This document shows, piece by piece, positions 9,842 to 21,457 of a DNA stretch of 64,000 nt. Source of the DNA: Orobanche coerulescens (Eukaryota > Streptophyta > Magnoliopsida > Lamiales > Orobanchaceae). Position numbers and translations under genes: made by a program. The notes beneath the pieces were generated by a model. It made no database searches and was not told the origin of the DNA. It worked only from the letters and a program-made list of their open reading frames with translations. The DNA is taken from assembly GCA_033398695.1 (NCBI GenBank), contig CM065811.1, positions 112,329,501 through 112,393,500 on the forward strand, given 5' to 3'. Within the stretch, counting starts at the first letter, position 1. The number at the start of each line of letters is the position of its first letter.

Positions 9842-12514
9842 TGTAATACCCGAGATCCTTATTCCAGATTCGTTGAGTTTTTGGGGTTTTATCGGATTGT
9901 TATTGTCCTCATCGTTGGAATTTGGTGTCATGTTTATGTGTGCCTTATTGGGACGTGTGTTTGGAGGCGTTTCAGATCACTATGTGAGTTTCTGGGTTTT
10001 TGTGGTGTAGCGCACGCTAATGCTTGTGGCATAGCGCACGCTACGGCGTTGGGGTTAGCGCACGCTACCAGATGTGTAGCGCACGCTAATCGGCGATCCA
10101 GAGGCGATCCAGAGCTACCGGATGGGATCGTGGCTTTGTTAGCGCACGCTAAGGTCGATAACTAGCGCACGCTATCGACCGCTTAGCGCACGCTCTTCCT
10201 TCTTTCTAGCGCGCGCTCGGTAAATCTGGATCTGTCCAGGCCACCGGATGGACCCGTGACTCGTTAGCGCACGCTACATTCATGGGCTAGCGACGCTAAG
10301 TGTTATATGCGGAATGTTCGGGCGTTGACCTCGTTAGCGCGCGCTAATGCGGTCTAGTTAGCGCACGCTAATAAGCCCAAAGATAAATCCGGACAGGCTT
10401 CACTTCGTCATTTCTCTCCCTTCTTCATCCTTTCCGACGGGAGTGAGCTCCAGAGGTGATTTTCAGCGATCTTCTTCGTCAAGCTTCATTTTGGAACGGA
10501 TTTGTAGGTGTTCAACAACACCAAATCATCTTCTTGATCCAAATCAAGGTAATCTCTTCTTAGAACCCTAGTTCTTGAATTTTAGGGGGTTTCTCCTTAG
10601 TTCTTCGATTTAATCCGAGGATGATGAATCGATAGTGAAATTCTTGTTGTCTTGGCCATGATCTTCGGATTTTTGAACTCATTCATGATTTTATATCACT
10701 CGGAACATAGTTCTTGATTTCTTGGAGACACACTTAGATCCTTGTTGTTTTTAGGATCGATTCGGATTCTGTTTAGTGTTATTGATTCGTGTTAGTGTTA
10801 TTTTCGTAGTTCTCGTGGAGTTGTCGAGTTCTTGGTCGGTTTTGGAAGTTCGAGGGCTGCCCAACCTCATCCGTTCGTTGTCCGGTGTTTCGTGGTATCG
10901 AGGCCTTGTGATTCGTCGTATTTGTTCGCTCGCGGATTTGAGGCAAGTATCTTGCCCATACGTTTCGTATTTCGTAAGCACAATTGTTGATAAATGATTT
11001 TATGTGAAATACGGATGTTTAATGAATGTTAAAAAGGATCGGTATGTTCTCGATAAAGGTTTCCTTCTAAATCTACTTGTGTATTGTGAACGAATGTGTG
11101 TTAGTCTTGTACATGGAAATATCTTCCTTGTGTGTGGTACTGTTGTGCGTGATTGTGTCAAAGTGGACTTAAGGTTATGTCTTCTTAGAAGAAGAATATA
11201 TGTGTGTGGATGTGTGGGTCTATTGATGAGCTTATGTTGTTGCGTAGTATTGGTTGTGAGTATGTGTCGGATATAGTGGCCATTTCTAACAAGTACCTTG
11301 AATTACGTTTGATGTACTTCGGGAGAATGCGGTTTTGATGATTGTGATTTGTGCCAATTGTTGATTGAGTGTGTGTGAGCCGAGTAAAGCCAGTGAGGGT
11401 CCCCTGGGGTCCGGTAGGCTGCGTATCCCTACGGATCACTCGGTTGGGCTATACACCAGGGAGGGCCTGACGAGGTGTCTCTGGGGTGTGTATCTTGCTG
11501 AGAGGTACAGGGCCAGTATAGCTCGGGAGGTTGTTTTGTGATGATTTTGGCACGTTGTTGTTTCGATAATTATGATATGTCCGGAATATCATAACGCTTC
11601 CATTCTCGGTGTGAGTTATGTCTTACGTAAGGTCTTGGTACTTGGCTAGAATGGCATCATTATAAGTGTCGTATATGATTTGTTTCTTGATGGTGAGGTT
11701 TTTGGCATAAGGATGCGGACTGTGGTGATTGTCTCCGTACATTGTGATTTGGTTGTTTATCGGGTGTGACCTTTTGGACTTTCACTCGAGTATGTGATGA
11801 GGATGATCGGGTCGTGGACCCCGTGTTTTGTGATCGGATTGGTATTTTGAACTTAAACAAGTCCTTGGCCCGTATCCCTATGTGGTTACATTAAGTTGAG
11901 GATTTGTATATTCCAAATGTTTTCAAAACCCCCGAGATCTTTGATATCTTGTAAAATGTATGTTGGGTTTATTCCCACCTGTCATGATTCGAGCAGTTTT
12001 AATTAAATGATTTATCTCGGGGAGTATGTTTTCAATTATCGGATATTGGAGTATGATACGTATGGCTTGTATTCATAATTTTTATACTTGCACTAGCAAA
12101 ACAGGTGGAGTTTGCTAACCCCCGATTATTCGGGGTGGATGTCAGACAAGGCGTCCGTGTACTTGCAAAGTTCCGGGAGCAAATCATAGGATCGATACGA
12201 AGGATGATGGAAGACGCACGATACTAATCACATGAAGACCAGGTTGTTGAGTATTTTGTTAGAGTCTCAGTGTTTGGCTCTCCATTGTGTAATTTTCCCA
12301 TTTTATGGGAACGTTGATGTAATTCAACCCCTGTATGGGTATGAGTTTTGTATGTTTATTGTGTTGTTAGTGGTAAAAGACCAAATCGGTCTAATGGTTC
12401 ATTATTTAGCCATATCGCATTAAATGTGATGTATTGTTTTCGTATTTAGCCTGGTAGATCCTCATGGAGAGGGTGCGGCTATGTAATATTCCCAAGTTGT
12501 TTGGGGGTGTTACG
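9842..12514 (+). repeat. Tekay-B 5' LTR
   Basis: Runs from TGTAATACCCGAG to GTGTTACG; the last base is G where the partner LTR has A. It includes the TAGCGCACGCTA array (10008-10370), the C/G hairpin (12117-12137) and a terminal hairpin (about 12449-12472). The middle (about 10440-11870) is almost identical to the partner LTR; both ends differ by many small indels. Confidence 0.92.
10008..10370 (+). promoter_or_regulatory. TAGCGCACGCTA array in Tekay-B 5' LTR
   Basis: About a dozen copies of TAGCGCACGCTA or close variants (TAGCGCGCGCTA, TAGCGACGCTA) occur at irregular intervals. They stop just before a TATA-like stretch (GATAAATC at about 10382). The 12-mer is nearly its own reverse complement, yet almost all copies have the CAC orientation. 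Confidence 0.85.
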
Positions 12515-12518
12515 AATA

Positions 12519-12530
12519 TGGTATCGGAGC
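12519..12530 (+). other. Primer-binding site of Tekay-B
   Basis: TGGTATCGGAGC, four bases after the LTR, differs from the Met-tRNA complement at one base. The same variant occurs in Tekay-C and Copia-C. Confidence 0.85.
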
Positions 12531-13657
12531 TTAGGTTTGCGAAACCTAGGTCAGCCGGGTCGAGTTGTGTGTTGTCGGGTCTGTCTTGTCTTGTCTTGTC
12601 AGATTTTGTCTGACTAAGTCGTGTCGCGACGCGTCGTCTGGAGGTCGGTCGTGATTAGTATCAAGGTGCAACCATCATCTTCGTGCGATCTGTGGATGTA
12701 AGTCTCCCCACTATAATATTGTGTCTCGTATTACGGGCTTGTGTGATATTTGTGCTATGTTGAGGAGTTAAACGTGAATCATGAATATGCCCTCCATGTT
12801 TGTTTGATTTTTGTAATGTGCCGGTGTATGTGTATATATATATATATCCTTGTATAAATTGTTTTACAAGAAGTAATGTTTGGTGTGGATACACTAGCTA
12901 AGTTCATCAATGTGATATTTTAAATGTTCTAAATGTTCTTGGGTAGTCACGTAAAATTTATTTTAAAACATCTTTCAAGAAAGGAAAAGCTTGATTTTCG
13001 TGTTATGACCTCGAGGCCAAACATTTTGAGAATTCAAACTACTTACATTTTATTCCCATTGTTATATTGCAAGTTTTCAAAATTTAACTTTAAACTCATT
13101 TGAGGTCTACCAAAACTTACTTGAAACGTGACTCTCGCTTTTAAACTTTTTGGTCCCATGTATTTCGTTAAAATGGTACGTGATAAAGATGTTGTCGTTA
13201 TTCAGCTGTAATGCTCCGAGTTGTGATTAGAGTGGTAGTGTGAACGCTGAGTCGTTCGGTATGCACTCGTCGAGATAGTTCTCTTGACCGAGAGGTGAAG
13301 ACTCGGTTTGGAACATTGTTTAACTTCGGCGGTTAAGTGTGTGATGTTATAATTATGTGAACCGTTGGCATTTGGATTTGTCTGTTGTTGTTTGTTTGTA
13401 ACCTTGATGCAGCACCGTTGGTAGGTGAGTATGGTTGTGTTGCTAAACTTGCACAGTCAGCACACGTCATCTATTGTTGTGGAACGCGCTTTTTGACTGG
13501 GCAAAGTTTTAGACTGTATTTTGCCGTTACGTCTAACCTTTGCAGTCGATCATCTGTGAGTGGTTTCCGGGTGTGCATTATATTGTTGTGTAATTATGTG
13601 ACTTTCGTTGCGTTAAATTTTCTTGATCACTATCTTTGAGGCAGAGATCTTGGTCGC
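12531..13657 (+). other. Tekay-B leader, no gene
   Basis: Non-coding, with a (TA)n microsatellite near 12834-12848. Patches such as GACTAAGTCGTGTCGCGACGC are shared with the Tekay-A leader (about 1141), so the two elements have related leaders. Confidence 0.6.
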
Positions 13658-14383
13658 AACCATGGTACGGAGGACCATGGGGATCAGGCGCGGGATCGAG
13701 AGAATATTGTTGGGAACGATATTGGTATGGATGTTGCTACTGTATTTCAACAAGTAGCAGCACAAATGACGCAGTTGACCAAGGCGATTCAACGCAACAC
13801 TGATGCGATTCAGAAGGTCGGGACAAATCTATGACTCCGAGAGGTAATTCGTATGAGTCCCCCTCGATTCGTTGGTGCGACAGATGCACTGGGCTGGGAT
13901 GGTTGGCTTCTTCAGTTGCAAAAGATATCCGAGGCCATTGATTGCCCTGAAGATCGGAAGGTCCCTATTGCTCAGTATCTTCTTAGCGATGATGTTGTTC
14001 ATTTGTGGGAAGCCGTTAAACCTCGGGATCATGTTGTCATGTGGGCGGAGTTCCAAGAACTTCCGGAAGCCGGGTTTTATCTGGATCCGAGTGGGAAGCA
14101 TAGGAAGTTGGATGATATTGTGATTAGTAGTGGAGTTGGTGTTTCTGGATTGCAACGTAGTAGTCTTTCCGCTGTGAAACTCCATCGCCCGATGCTTGGG
14201 ACTGAGAATTTCAAATTGTCGGTATTGCCTCTTGGTAAGCCCAAGAGGTGTTTCAGCTGCTATGTGTCAGGGCATGTTCGTGCGCATTGTCCTTCTCCTG
14301 TGACGTGTTACAAGTACGGACTCGTGGGACACCGGGTTCAGTTCTGCGAGTTAGTCACCGAGTCTTCCGAGGCCCAAACTTGA
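13658..14383 (+). pseudogene. Tekay-B gag, broken
   Basis: An N-terminal piece (13658-13833) encodes VFQQVAAQMTQLTKAIQRN and ends at a stop. A second frame (13853-14383) carries the capsid region, with PEDRKVPIAQYLLSDD close to PEDRKVPIDQYFLNGE in Tekay-C, and two zinc knuckles: CFSCYVSGHVRAHC fits CX2CX4HX4C, while the next reads CYKYGLVGHRVQFC and has lost one Cys. The capsid region is shortened compared with Tekay-C. The protein would form the particle and package RNA, but this copy cannot do so as one polypeptide. Confidence 0.8.
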
Positions 14384-15186
14384 GCATTGATATCGTGGCC
14401 GACTGAGGAGTCCCCGAGAGCGTAGTCTACCGGTTGTATGTTGTGTTATCTCCTTGCCTCGTTGTTTCGAATTTTGGGGATAGACTTCTTTTGCTAGAAG
14501 TGGATCGGATTTTCGAACTTTTGTGTTTTCAACTCTATCGACTCATTTGTGTTCGTTGATATTTTCTGAACTTGCCCTACCCTTTGTTTTGTTGATCAAA
14601 CGAGTTGTGGTAATTTTTCGAAATAATCCACTTGTCGTTTTGACTTTTTGTTCGATTACGATTCCATCCCTGTGGATTTTTGTGGATGCATATCTTGTCG
14701 CTTTACCACATTACCTACTATCTCGAGCCGAGGTGTGAACTTCGGAGTTGTTATTTGATTCTTGTTGGTCGTCGTGATCCGAACTTGACTGTTCGACTGT
14801 TATTGTCTCAATCGTTGTGGTTCGATCATTTGTTGTCTGATTTTGTTACTTCTGTATCGTGATTTTTGAGCATTCAGATCACGTCGTATTTTCCTTCACT
14901 TCGGGAAATTAGCTTCATTGATCTTCCGACCCTCGAATGGTGGAATTTTGTATTTGTGTAGCATTGAGCTCGCGTCTTGATTGTTATACTGTTCGGGCTG
15001 GCCAACCATATTGATCTTGTTCGTTGCGTTTCGTTATCATTCTGGCATAATGATAGGGATGTTATCAGCCACGTGCCGCATGTGATTCGTTGCAGGTCAT
15101 CAGCAACAGTTAGCACGTGTTTTGCGTTTTGTTATCGTTCTGATTTCTATTGTCGGAGATTGTTTTGCGCCGATCATTTTGTGTTT
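14384..15186 (+). other. Non-coding tract replacing pol in Tekay-B
   Basis: No pol domain is present. A degraded polypurine-like word (TTTTGGGGATAGACTTC, about 14474) precedes about 700 bp of GTTCG-rich sequence related to the Tekay-A tract (2851-3838). Confidence 0.65.
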
Positions 15187-15225
15187 TAAGTTTCGGGGAC
15201 GAAACTTCTTTTAAGAGGGGTAGAA
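15187..15225 (+). other. Polypurine tract and hairpin of Tekay-B
   Basis: AAGTTTCGGGGACGAAACTT forms an 8-bp stem with a 4-base loop. It is followed by AAGAGGGGTAGAA and the LTR start. Confidence 0.88.
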
Positions 15226-17888
15226 TGTAATACCCGAGATCCTTATTCCAGATTCGTTGAGTTTTGGGGTTTTATCGGATTGTTATTGTCCTCATCGTTG
15301 GAATTTGGTGTCATGTTTATGTGTGCCTTGTTGGGACGTGTGTTTGGAGGCGTTTGAGATCACTATGTGAGTTTCGGGTTTTTGTGGTGTAGCGCACGCT
15401 AATGCTTGTGGCATAGCGCACGCTACGGCGTTAGGTTAGCGCACGCTACTGGATGTGTAGCGCACGCTAGCGGCGATCGAGGCGATCCAGAGCTACCGGA
15501 TCGACTGGCTTTGTTAGCGCACGCTAAGGTCGATAACTAGCGCACGCTATCGACCGCTTAGCGCACGCTCTTCCTTCTTTCTAGCGCGCCGCTCGGTAAA
15601 TCTGAATCTGTCCAGGGCCACCGGATGGACCGTGACTCGTTAGCGCACGCTACACTCATGGGGCTAGCGACGCTAACTTGGTGTTATATGCGGAATGTTC
15701 GGCGTTGACCTCGTTAGCGCGCTAATGCGGTCTAGTTAGCGCACGCTAATAAGCATCGATATAAATCTTTGGGCCAGCTTCACTTCGTCATTTCTCTCCC
15801 TTCTTCATCCTTTCCGACGGGAGTGAGCTCCAGAGGTGATTTTCAGCGATCTTCTTCGTCAAGCTTCATTTTGGAACGGATTTGTAGGTGTTTAACAACA
15901 CCAAATCATCTTCTTGATCCAAATCAAGGTAATCTCTTCTTAGAACCCTAGTTCTTGAATTTTGGGGGGTTTTTCTTTAGTTCTTCGATTTAATCCGAGG
16001 ATGATGAATCGATAGTGAAATTCTTGTTGTCTTGGCCATGATCTTCGGATTTTTGAACTCATTCATGATTTTATATCACTCGGAACATAGTTCTTGATTT
16101 CTTGGAGACACACTTAGATCCTTGTTGTTTTTAGGATCGATTCGGATTCTGTTTAGTGTTATTGATTCGTGTTAGTGTTATTTTCGTAGTTCTCGTGGAG
16201 TTGTCGAGTTCTTGGTTGGTTTTGGAAGTTCGAGGGCTGCCCAACCTCATCCGTTCGTTGTCCGGTGTTTCGTGGTATCGAGGCCTTGTGATTCGTCGTA
16301 TTTGTTCGCTCGCGGATTTGAGGCAAGTATCTTGCCCATACGTTTCGTATTTCGTAAGCACAATTGTTGATAAATGATTTTATGTGAAATACGGATGTTT
16401 AATGAATGTTAAAAAGGATCGGTATGTTCTCGATAAAGGTTTCCTTCTAAATCTACTTGTGTATTGTGAACGAATGTGTGTTAGTCTTGTACATGGAAAT
16501 ATCTTCCTTGTGTGTGGTACTGTTGTGCGTGATTGTGTCAAAGTGGACTTAAGGTTATGTCTTCTTAGAAGAAGAATATATGTGTGTGGATGTGTGGGTC
16601 TATTGATGAGCTTATGTTGTTGCGTAGTATTGGTTGTGAGTATGTGTCGGATATAGTGGCCATTTCTAACAAGTACCTTGAATTACGTTTGATGTACTTC
16701 GGGAGAATGCGGTTTTGATGATTGTGATTTGTGCCAATTGTTGATTGAGTGTGTGTGAGCCGAGTAAAGCCAGTGAGGGTCCCCTGGGGTCCGGTAGGCT
16801 GCGTATCCCTACGGATCACTCGGTTGGGCTATACACCAGGGAGGGCCTGACGAGGTGTCTCTGGGGTGTGTATCTTGCTGAGAGGTACAGGGCCAGTATA
16901 GCTCGGGAGGTTGTTTTGTGATGATTTTGGCACGTTGTTGTTTCGATAATTATGATATGTCCGGAATATCATAACGCTTCCATTCTCGGTGTGAGTTATG
17001 TCTTACGTAAGGTCTTGGTACTTGGCTAGAATGGCATCATTATAAGTGTCGTATATGATTTGTTTCTTGATGGTGAGGTTTTTGGCATAAGGATGCGGAC
17101 TGTGGTGATTGTCTCCGTACATTGTGATTTGGTTGTTTATCGGGTGTGACCTTTTGGACTTTCACTCGAGTATGTGATGAGGATGATCGGGTCGTGGACC
17201 CCGTGTTTTGTGATCGGATTGGTATTTTGAACTTAAACAAGTCCTTGGCCCGTATCCCTATGTGGTTCGTTAAGTTGAGGATTTGTATATTCCAAATGTT
17301 TTCAAAACCCCGAGATCTTTGATATCTTGTAAAATGTATGTTGGGTTTATTCCCTGTCATGATTCGAGCTTTTAATTAAATGATTTATCTCGGGAGTATG
17401 TTTTCAATTATCGGATATTGGAGTATGATACGTATGGCTTGTATTCATAATTTTTATACTTGCACTAGCAAAACAGTGGAGTTTGCTAACCCCCGATTAT
17501 TCGGGGTGGATGTCTCAGATTGCGTCCTGTGTACTTGCAAAGTTCTCGGGAGCAAATCATAGGATCGATACGAAGGATGATGGAAGACGACGATACTAAT
17601 CACATGAAGACCAGTTGTTGAGTATTTTGTTAGAGTCTCAGTGTTTGGCTCTCCATTGTGTAATTTTCCCATTTTATGGGAACGTTGATGTAATTCAACC
17701 CCTGTATGGGTATGAGTTTTGTATGTTTATTGTGTTGTTAGTGGTAAAAGACCAAATCGGTCTAATGGTTCATTATTTAGCCATATCAGCATTAAATGTG
17801 ATGTATTGTTTTCGTATTTAGCCTGGTAGATCCTCATGGAGAGGGTCTGCGGCGCTGTAATATTCCCAAGTGGTTTGGGGGTGTTACA
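15226..17888 (+). repeat. Tekay-B 3' LTR
   Basis: Copy of 9842-12514 ending TTACA. The U3 array spans 15390-15748 and the TATA box TATAAAT is at 15760-15766. The C/G hairpin is at 17489-17509 and the terminal hairpin (AGATCCTC/GAGGGTCT) near 17827-17852. Differences from the 5' LTR are mostly short indels clustered in the array and around 17280-17610. Confidence 0.92.
15390..15766 (+). promoter_or_regulatory. TAGCGCACGCTA array and TATA box, Tekay-B 3' LTR
   Basis: Same motif series as in the 5' LTR, with several small indels in the spacers and one motif changed to TAGCGCGCCGCT. The TATA box lies about 12 bp after the last motif. Confidence 0.83.
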
Positions 17889-19392
17889 CTGTGCTTATCT
17901 CAGGCATCCTATATCGATACAGTGATTTAACATGGACAATTCCACGAAAGGTTTTCTACCTTACAGACATAAAATTCAATTATCTAAGGATATGTGTCAC
18001 AAGACACAAAAGGAGATACATGACATAAAGCGGATCCCTTACGCGTCAGCTGTGGGAAGCCTCATGTATGCTATGCTTTGCACTAAGGGTGGCATTTTGG
18101 AACCGAAAATTCAAAACCAAACCGAAAAAATCCGAAAAAATAATCGAGGAACCGAAACCAAAGAAGACCGAACAGAAAAATAGAAAAACAGAACCGAACC
18201 GAATTGGTTTGGTTCGGTTCTCGGTTCGGGGTCGGACAGATCCGAACCGAACCGAAATGGACCGAAGTCAAAGTCACATACTAAAATGACATCTTTTTGT
18301 GAGTTTTATGTGTTTGAGATTTTAATGTAATTTGTTTTTCTTTTTTAAGACCCTTATGGATCCAAGGATGACCTATAATATGCTCGTGTAATTCGTGATT
18401 CAACTAATTTAGGTTTAGAGAATGATCTATTGTGATTTGTGATTGTTATATCTTTTGAGATATTTGTAAATTGCTGTACAAGTCTACCTCTTATCTTGAG
18501 CATATATATATATATATATATATATAACTTTTGTTGGTTGTTGTTATATAGTATAACTTATTCTATTGAATATAATATTTGAATTTATATTGTGAAGAAC
18601 CGAAAAAACATCAAACCAAACCAAAACCGAACCGAATATTTATAAAACCGAATATAACCGAACCGAACTTCAAAAAGAACCGAACCAAACCGAAACCGAA
18701 TATTTGGTTCGGTTATTGATTTCGGTAAAAAACCGAACCGAATGGAACCGAGTCCACCCCTACTTTGCACTAGACCAGATATCTATCATGCCATAGGCAT
18801 AGGTGCTAGATATCAGTCGAACCCAGGACCAGGACACTGAATTGCTGTCAAGCACATACTCAAGTACCTGAGAAGGACCAGGGAGTATATGCTAGTATAT
18901 CAATCAGACGACCTGTGTCCGGTGGGTTATACTGACTCAGATTTTTCATCAGACAAATAAAAGTCCAAGTCTACTTCGGGTTATGCGTTTAGCGTAGGAG
19001 GTGGAGCTATTAGTTGGAGGAGTGTGAAGCAGAAATGCATCTCAGACTCTACCATGGAAGCCGAGTACGTGGCAACCTCTGAGGCGGTATGGCTCAAGTA
19101 CTTCCTGCAAGACTTAGACGTGATTCCCGATTTGCCAAAGGGGATTACATTTTATTGTGATAATACCAGTGCAGTCGCAAATTCGAGGGAACCACGAGCC
19201 CACAAGGCAAGTAAACATATCAACCGCAAGTACCACATCATACGACACTTCGTAAAGGAAGGAGACGTAGTTGTAGCCAGGGTTGCATCGGAAGATAATC
19301 TTGCTGATCCTTTCACGAAAGGCCTACCCTCAAAAGTTTTTGAAAGGCATGTGGAAGGAATGAGATTACGATGTTTGGCAGCATTGCTTTGA
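17889..19392 (+). pseudogene. Copia-A reverse transcriptase/RNase H, 3' fragment
   Basis: The sequence resumes at the duplicated CTGTG and continues the copia frame through SAVGSLMYAMLCT (then the hAT insertion). After 18771 it runs through GYTDSDFSSDK, a stop, [18 protein letters not shown], and the RNase H end (19024-19392) with [42 protein letters not shown] and [13 protein letters not shown]. These are standard RNase H landmarks of plant copia elements. Broken by a frameshift or stop near 17920, the hAT insertion and the stop at 18958. Confidence 0.9.
18084..18762. mobile_element. hAT-type non-autonomous element 1 (679 bp)
   Basis: Inserted in Copia-A with an 8-bp duplication CTTTGCAC (18076-18083 and 18763-18770). 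Ends are TAAGGGTGG and CCACCCCTA, imperfect inverted repeats. Interior is AT-rich, includes (TA)n near 18504, and is loaded near both ends with AACCGAAC/GGTTCGGTT words in both orientations. There is no transposase. The 8-bp duplication and TA(A/G)GGGTGG ends fit plant hAT elements. Confidence 0.88.
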
Positions 19393-19468
19393 GTATAAGT
19401 GGGAGAAATGAGAGACGATGTAATAGAGTAGTATACTTAAAAGCATGCTTTGGGCATAAGTGGGAAAT

Positions 19469-20923
19469 TGTTAGGGTTGTATACTGCAAAGCATACTTTA
19501 TGCTTGTATTGTCTTATTTCCAAATAACTACCTATGAGAATATTAATTATATTTAATCACATATTTTGCATATTTATTCACGCAAATGAAATGTCTAATT
19601 ATTTTACATTGTAGATAATGTGGTGTGTTGGTGTACACGGAAGATCACATTATCGGTGCCTTATAAATATTATAATAGTTTACAACCTATATAATTATTA
19701 GATTAAATTATGTAAAAGGTTGTAGTGTGTGCTTGAGATAAGTTGGTCTTGACTATTAGCGTATTTTTTTACGTTGAACAGGATCGAGGTGAGATAGTGT
19801 CTTCTGTACTGACTGTAAGAAGAACGTAAATCTCGGATAATTATCATTTCTTAATTCTAAGTATATAATATTTTTAATTGTGTATTTATAATATTTATTG
19901 CTTTGATTTACCATTGGTGAGAGTCAAAATAATTGACTCAATAAGCTTCGTATCTTGGACAATAATATTATTTATATGACAATTATTATTATTACTAGAA
20001 ATTGTGTCCTGACTCGTGCGAGTTGATGATGTTCCCTTGAGGAGCTCGATAATGATTATTATATTAAACACTGCAGGTGGATTTAATTCCGATTTAATAA
20101 TAAGGTTCAAGTAGTACTACTCTTGGATAAGATATTAACTAATTAAAGCTGTCAGTAGTTTAAATTAATTAATGGACATTCGATATCTTAAACACGGGAA
20201 ATAATGTATTTAAATACGGAGCCCGATTTTGTAAATTGGGATTTGGGTAGGAAGTGCAATATTAACTCTCTAGTGGACCGAGTTGATATTAATAGACTCA
20301 ATATATTAGAAAAGTCCTAATATGAAAATTCGAGGTCTATTAGGAGTTCTTCACTAGTCCTCCTTAAGATCCCTAGAGTAGTCCATAACACCTATAAATA
20401 GGACAGTTGGGGTCAACCAAAAATTACAATCTTACAGTCCACGAAATTCGATTTGTTCTGTTTTGTGTTTCTGTGGATCTTGATTTGTGTCTTCGATTCT
20501 ATAATTGGATAAACACAATATTTTTTCTAAAATACCAATATATTCAAGAAAAATAGAGAGAAAAACCGTGAGGTAGATTTTCTTGGGAAGTGGTTCGACC
20601 GATCCAATTATTGTTCAAGCAGTCCGGTAGATTGTTGCCCACACGATATCCGGATATAGACGGGATCATACTCTAGAAGATCTGAAGGTAGAAATACAAG
20701 GAGATCGAGTAAGAATTCGAAGAATTTGCTTCAAAGGTAACGTATTCTTAGATCTCTTTGATCTAGGAAGAATACTACGAATTATCATACTTAGAAGTGG
20801 AGATTAATTTTGTCCGTTTAAATTGCTTATTAATCTGTTAATTAATTATTTGACGAGCCTAAATAGATCCGGTTCATGAGGGCCGATTTTACCCGATGCT
20901 TCCGCTGCGTTTTATTTCCAACA
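19469..20923 (+). repeat. Copia-A 3' LTR (1455 bp)
   Basis: Starts TGTTAGGG after the purine run AAGTGGGAAAT and ends TTTCCAACA. It is clearly homologous to the Copia-B LTRs. A TATA-like CTATAAATAGG lies near 20393. Followed by AGAAT, the expected target duplication. Confidence 0.92.
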
Positions 20924-21457
20924 AGAATAACTCACACACACTTACATTTACAAAACTGCATGTCTCGATTGTTAGTCATAATATATTTAGTCAAGACACT
21001 TGCTAGAAATGGCCATTTTATCCAACACATACTCACAACCGAGGAATAACACAATTAATACACAATCGTCACACAAGTTATCTATCAATCAACAATTAAA
21101 CACAATACACATCCAAATGTATCAACAACCGACGCCACATATACCATTAATCAAAACTCGGCACAAAACGCCTCTAAGGCACAATCAGGCCAACTCCACA
21201 TATACCCATCAATCGTAATTCAACAAAATACACACAACCGACTATAATATCACTATAAATATAACTCATATCTTCATCCAATTCAGATACCCTTAATTAA
21301 TATTAACGTCAATCATTTAAAGCTCACAAGCACCACAAATATATATATATATAAATAACATACATATATTGATATAAAAAAACACACACGCTTCGAACAA
21401 CTATGATTTTGCAGAGACATAAATCGTATATCAAGGTATTTGCCTCGGTAATCTATC
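20924..21457 (-). repeat. Tekay-X LTR copy B (fragment)
   Basis: Matches copy A from about 8075 to 8580 and copy C. Bounded on the left by Copia-A and on the right by the CACTA element start. Non-coding. Confidence 0.8.
21182..21457. repeat. Left copy of direct duplication around the CACTA element
   Basis: This 276 bp segment is almost identical to 25078-25363; visible differences are the length of a (TA)n run and a G/A change near 21381. The two copies lie in direct orientation immediately outside the CACTA element. Confidence 0.85.

Larger units (their letters stand above)
9842..17888 (+). mobile_element. Tekay-B, non-autonomous Ty3/gypsy element nested in Copia-A
   Basis: The element is bounded by TGTAATACCC...GTGTTACA and a perfect 5-bp target duplication CTGTG (9837-9841 and 17889-17893). 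Joining the flanks gives continuous copia reverse-transcriptase sequence, as in Copia-B near 36700. LTRs are 2673 and 2663 bp; the 2.7 kb interior has a Met primer site, a broken gag and a polypurine tract, but no pol. Its layout matches Tekay-A: gag remnant, polypurine-like relic, non-coding tract, true polypurine tract. Confidence 0.95.
9377..20923 (+). mobile_element. Copia-A, 5'-truncated Ty1/copia element with two nested insertions
   Basis: Copia sequence begins abruptly inside the reverse transcriptase (about 9377), so 5' LTR, gag, protease and integrase are missing. It resumes after Tekay-B at 17889, is interrupted again by a hAT element (18084-18762), and ends with a 3' LTR (19469-20923). 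It is closely related to Copia-B, which served as the uninterrupted guide for placing both insertions. The right flank AGAAT would be its target duplication; the left one was lost with the 5' half. Without the insertions about 2.8 kb of copia sequence is left. Confidence 0.9.

Noticed and set aside
9195..10010. Open frame of 271 codons that could be called a gene
   Set aside because: It fuses Tekay-X LTR, a copia reverse-transcriptase piece and the start of the Tekay-B LTR; the joins are insertion and deletion boundaries.
10008..10370. Repeat-spacer pattern that superficially resembles a CRISPR array
   Set aside because: The repeats are only 12 bp, near-palindromic and irregularly spaced, lie within an LTR before a TATA box, and occur in plant retrotransposons with no cas genes.
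11004..11276. 90-codon frame repeated identically at 16384-16656
   Set aside because: The repetition is explained by its position in the two Tekay-B LTRs; there is no protein-like character.
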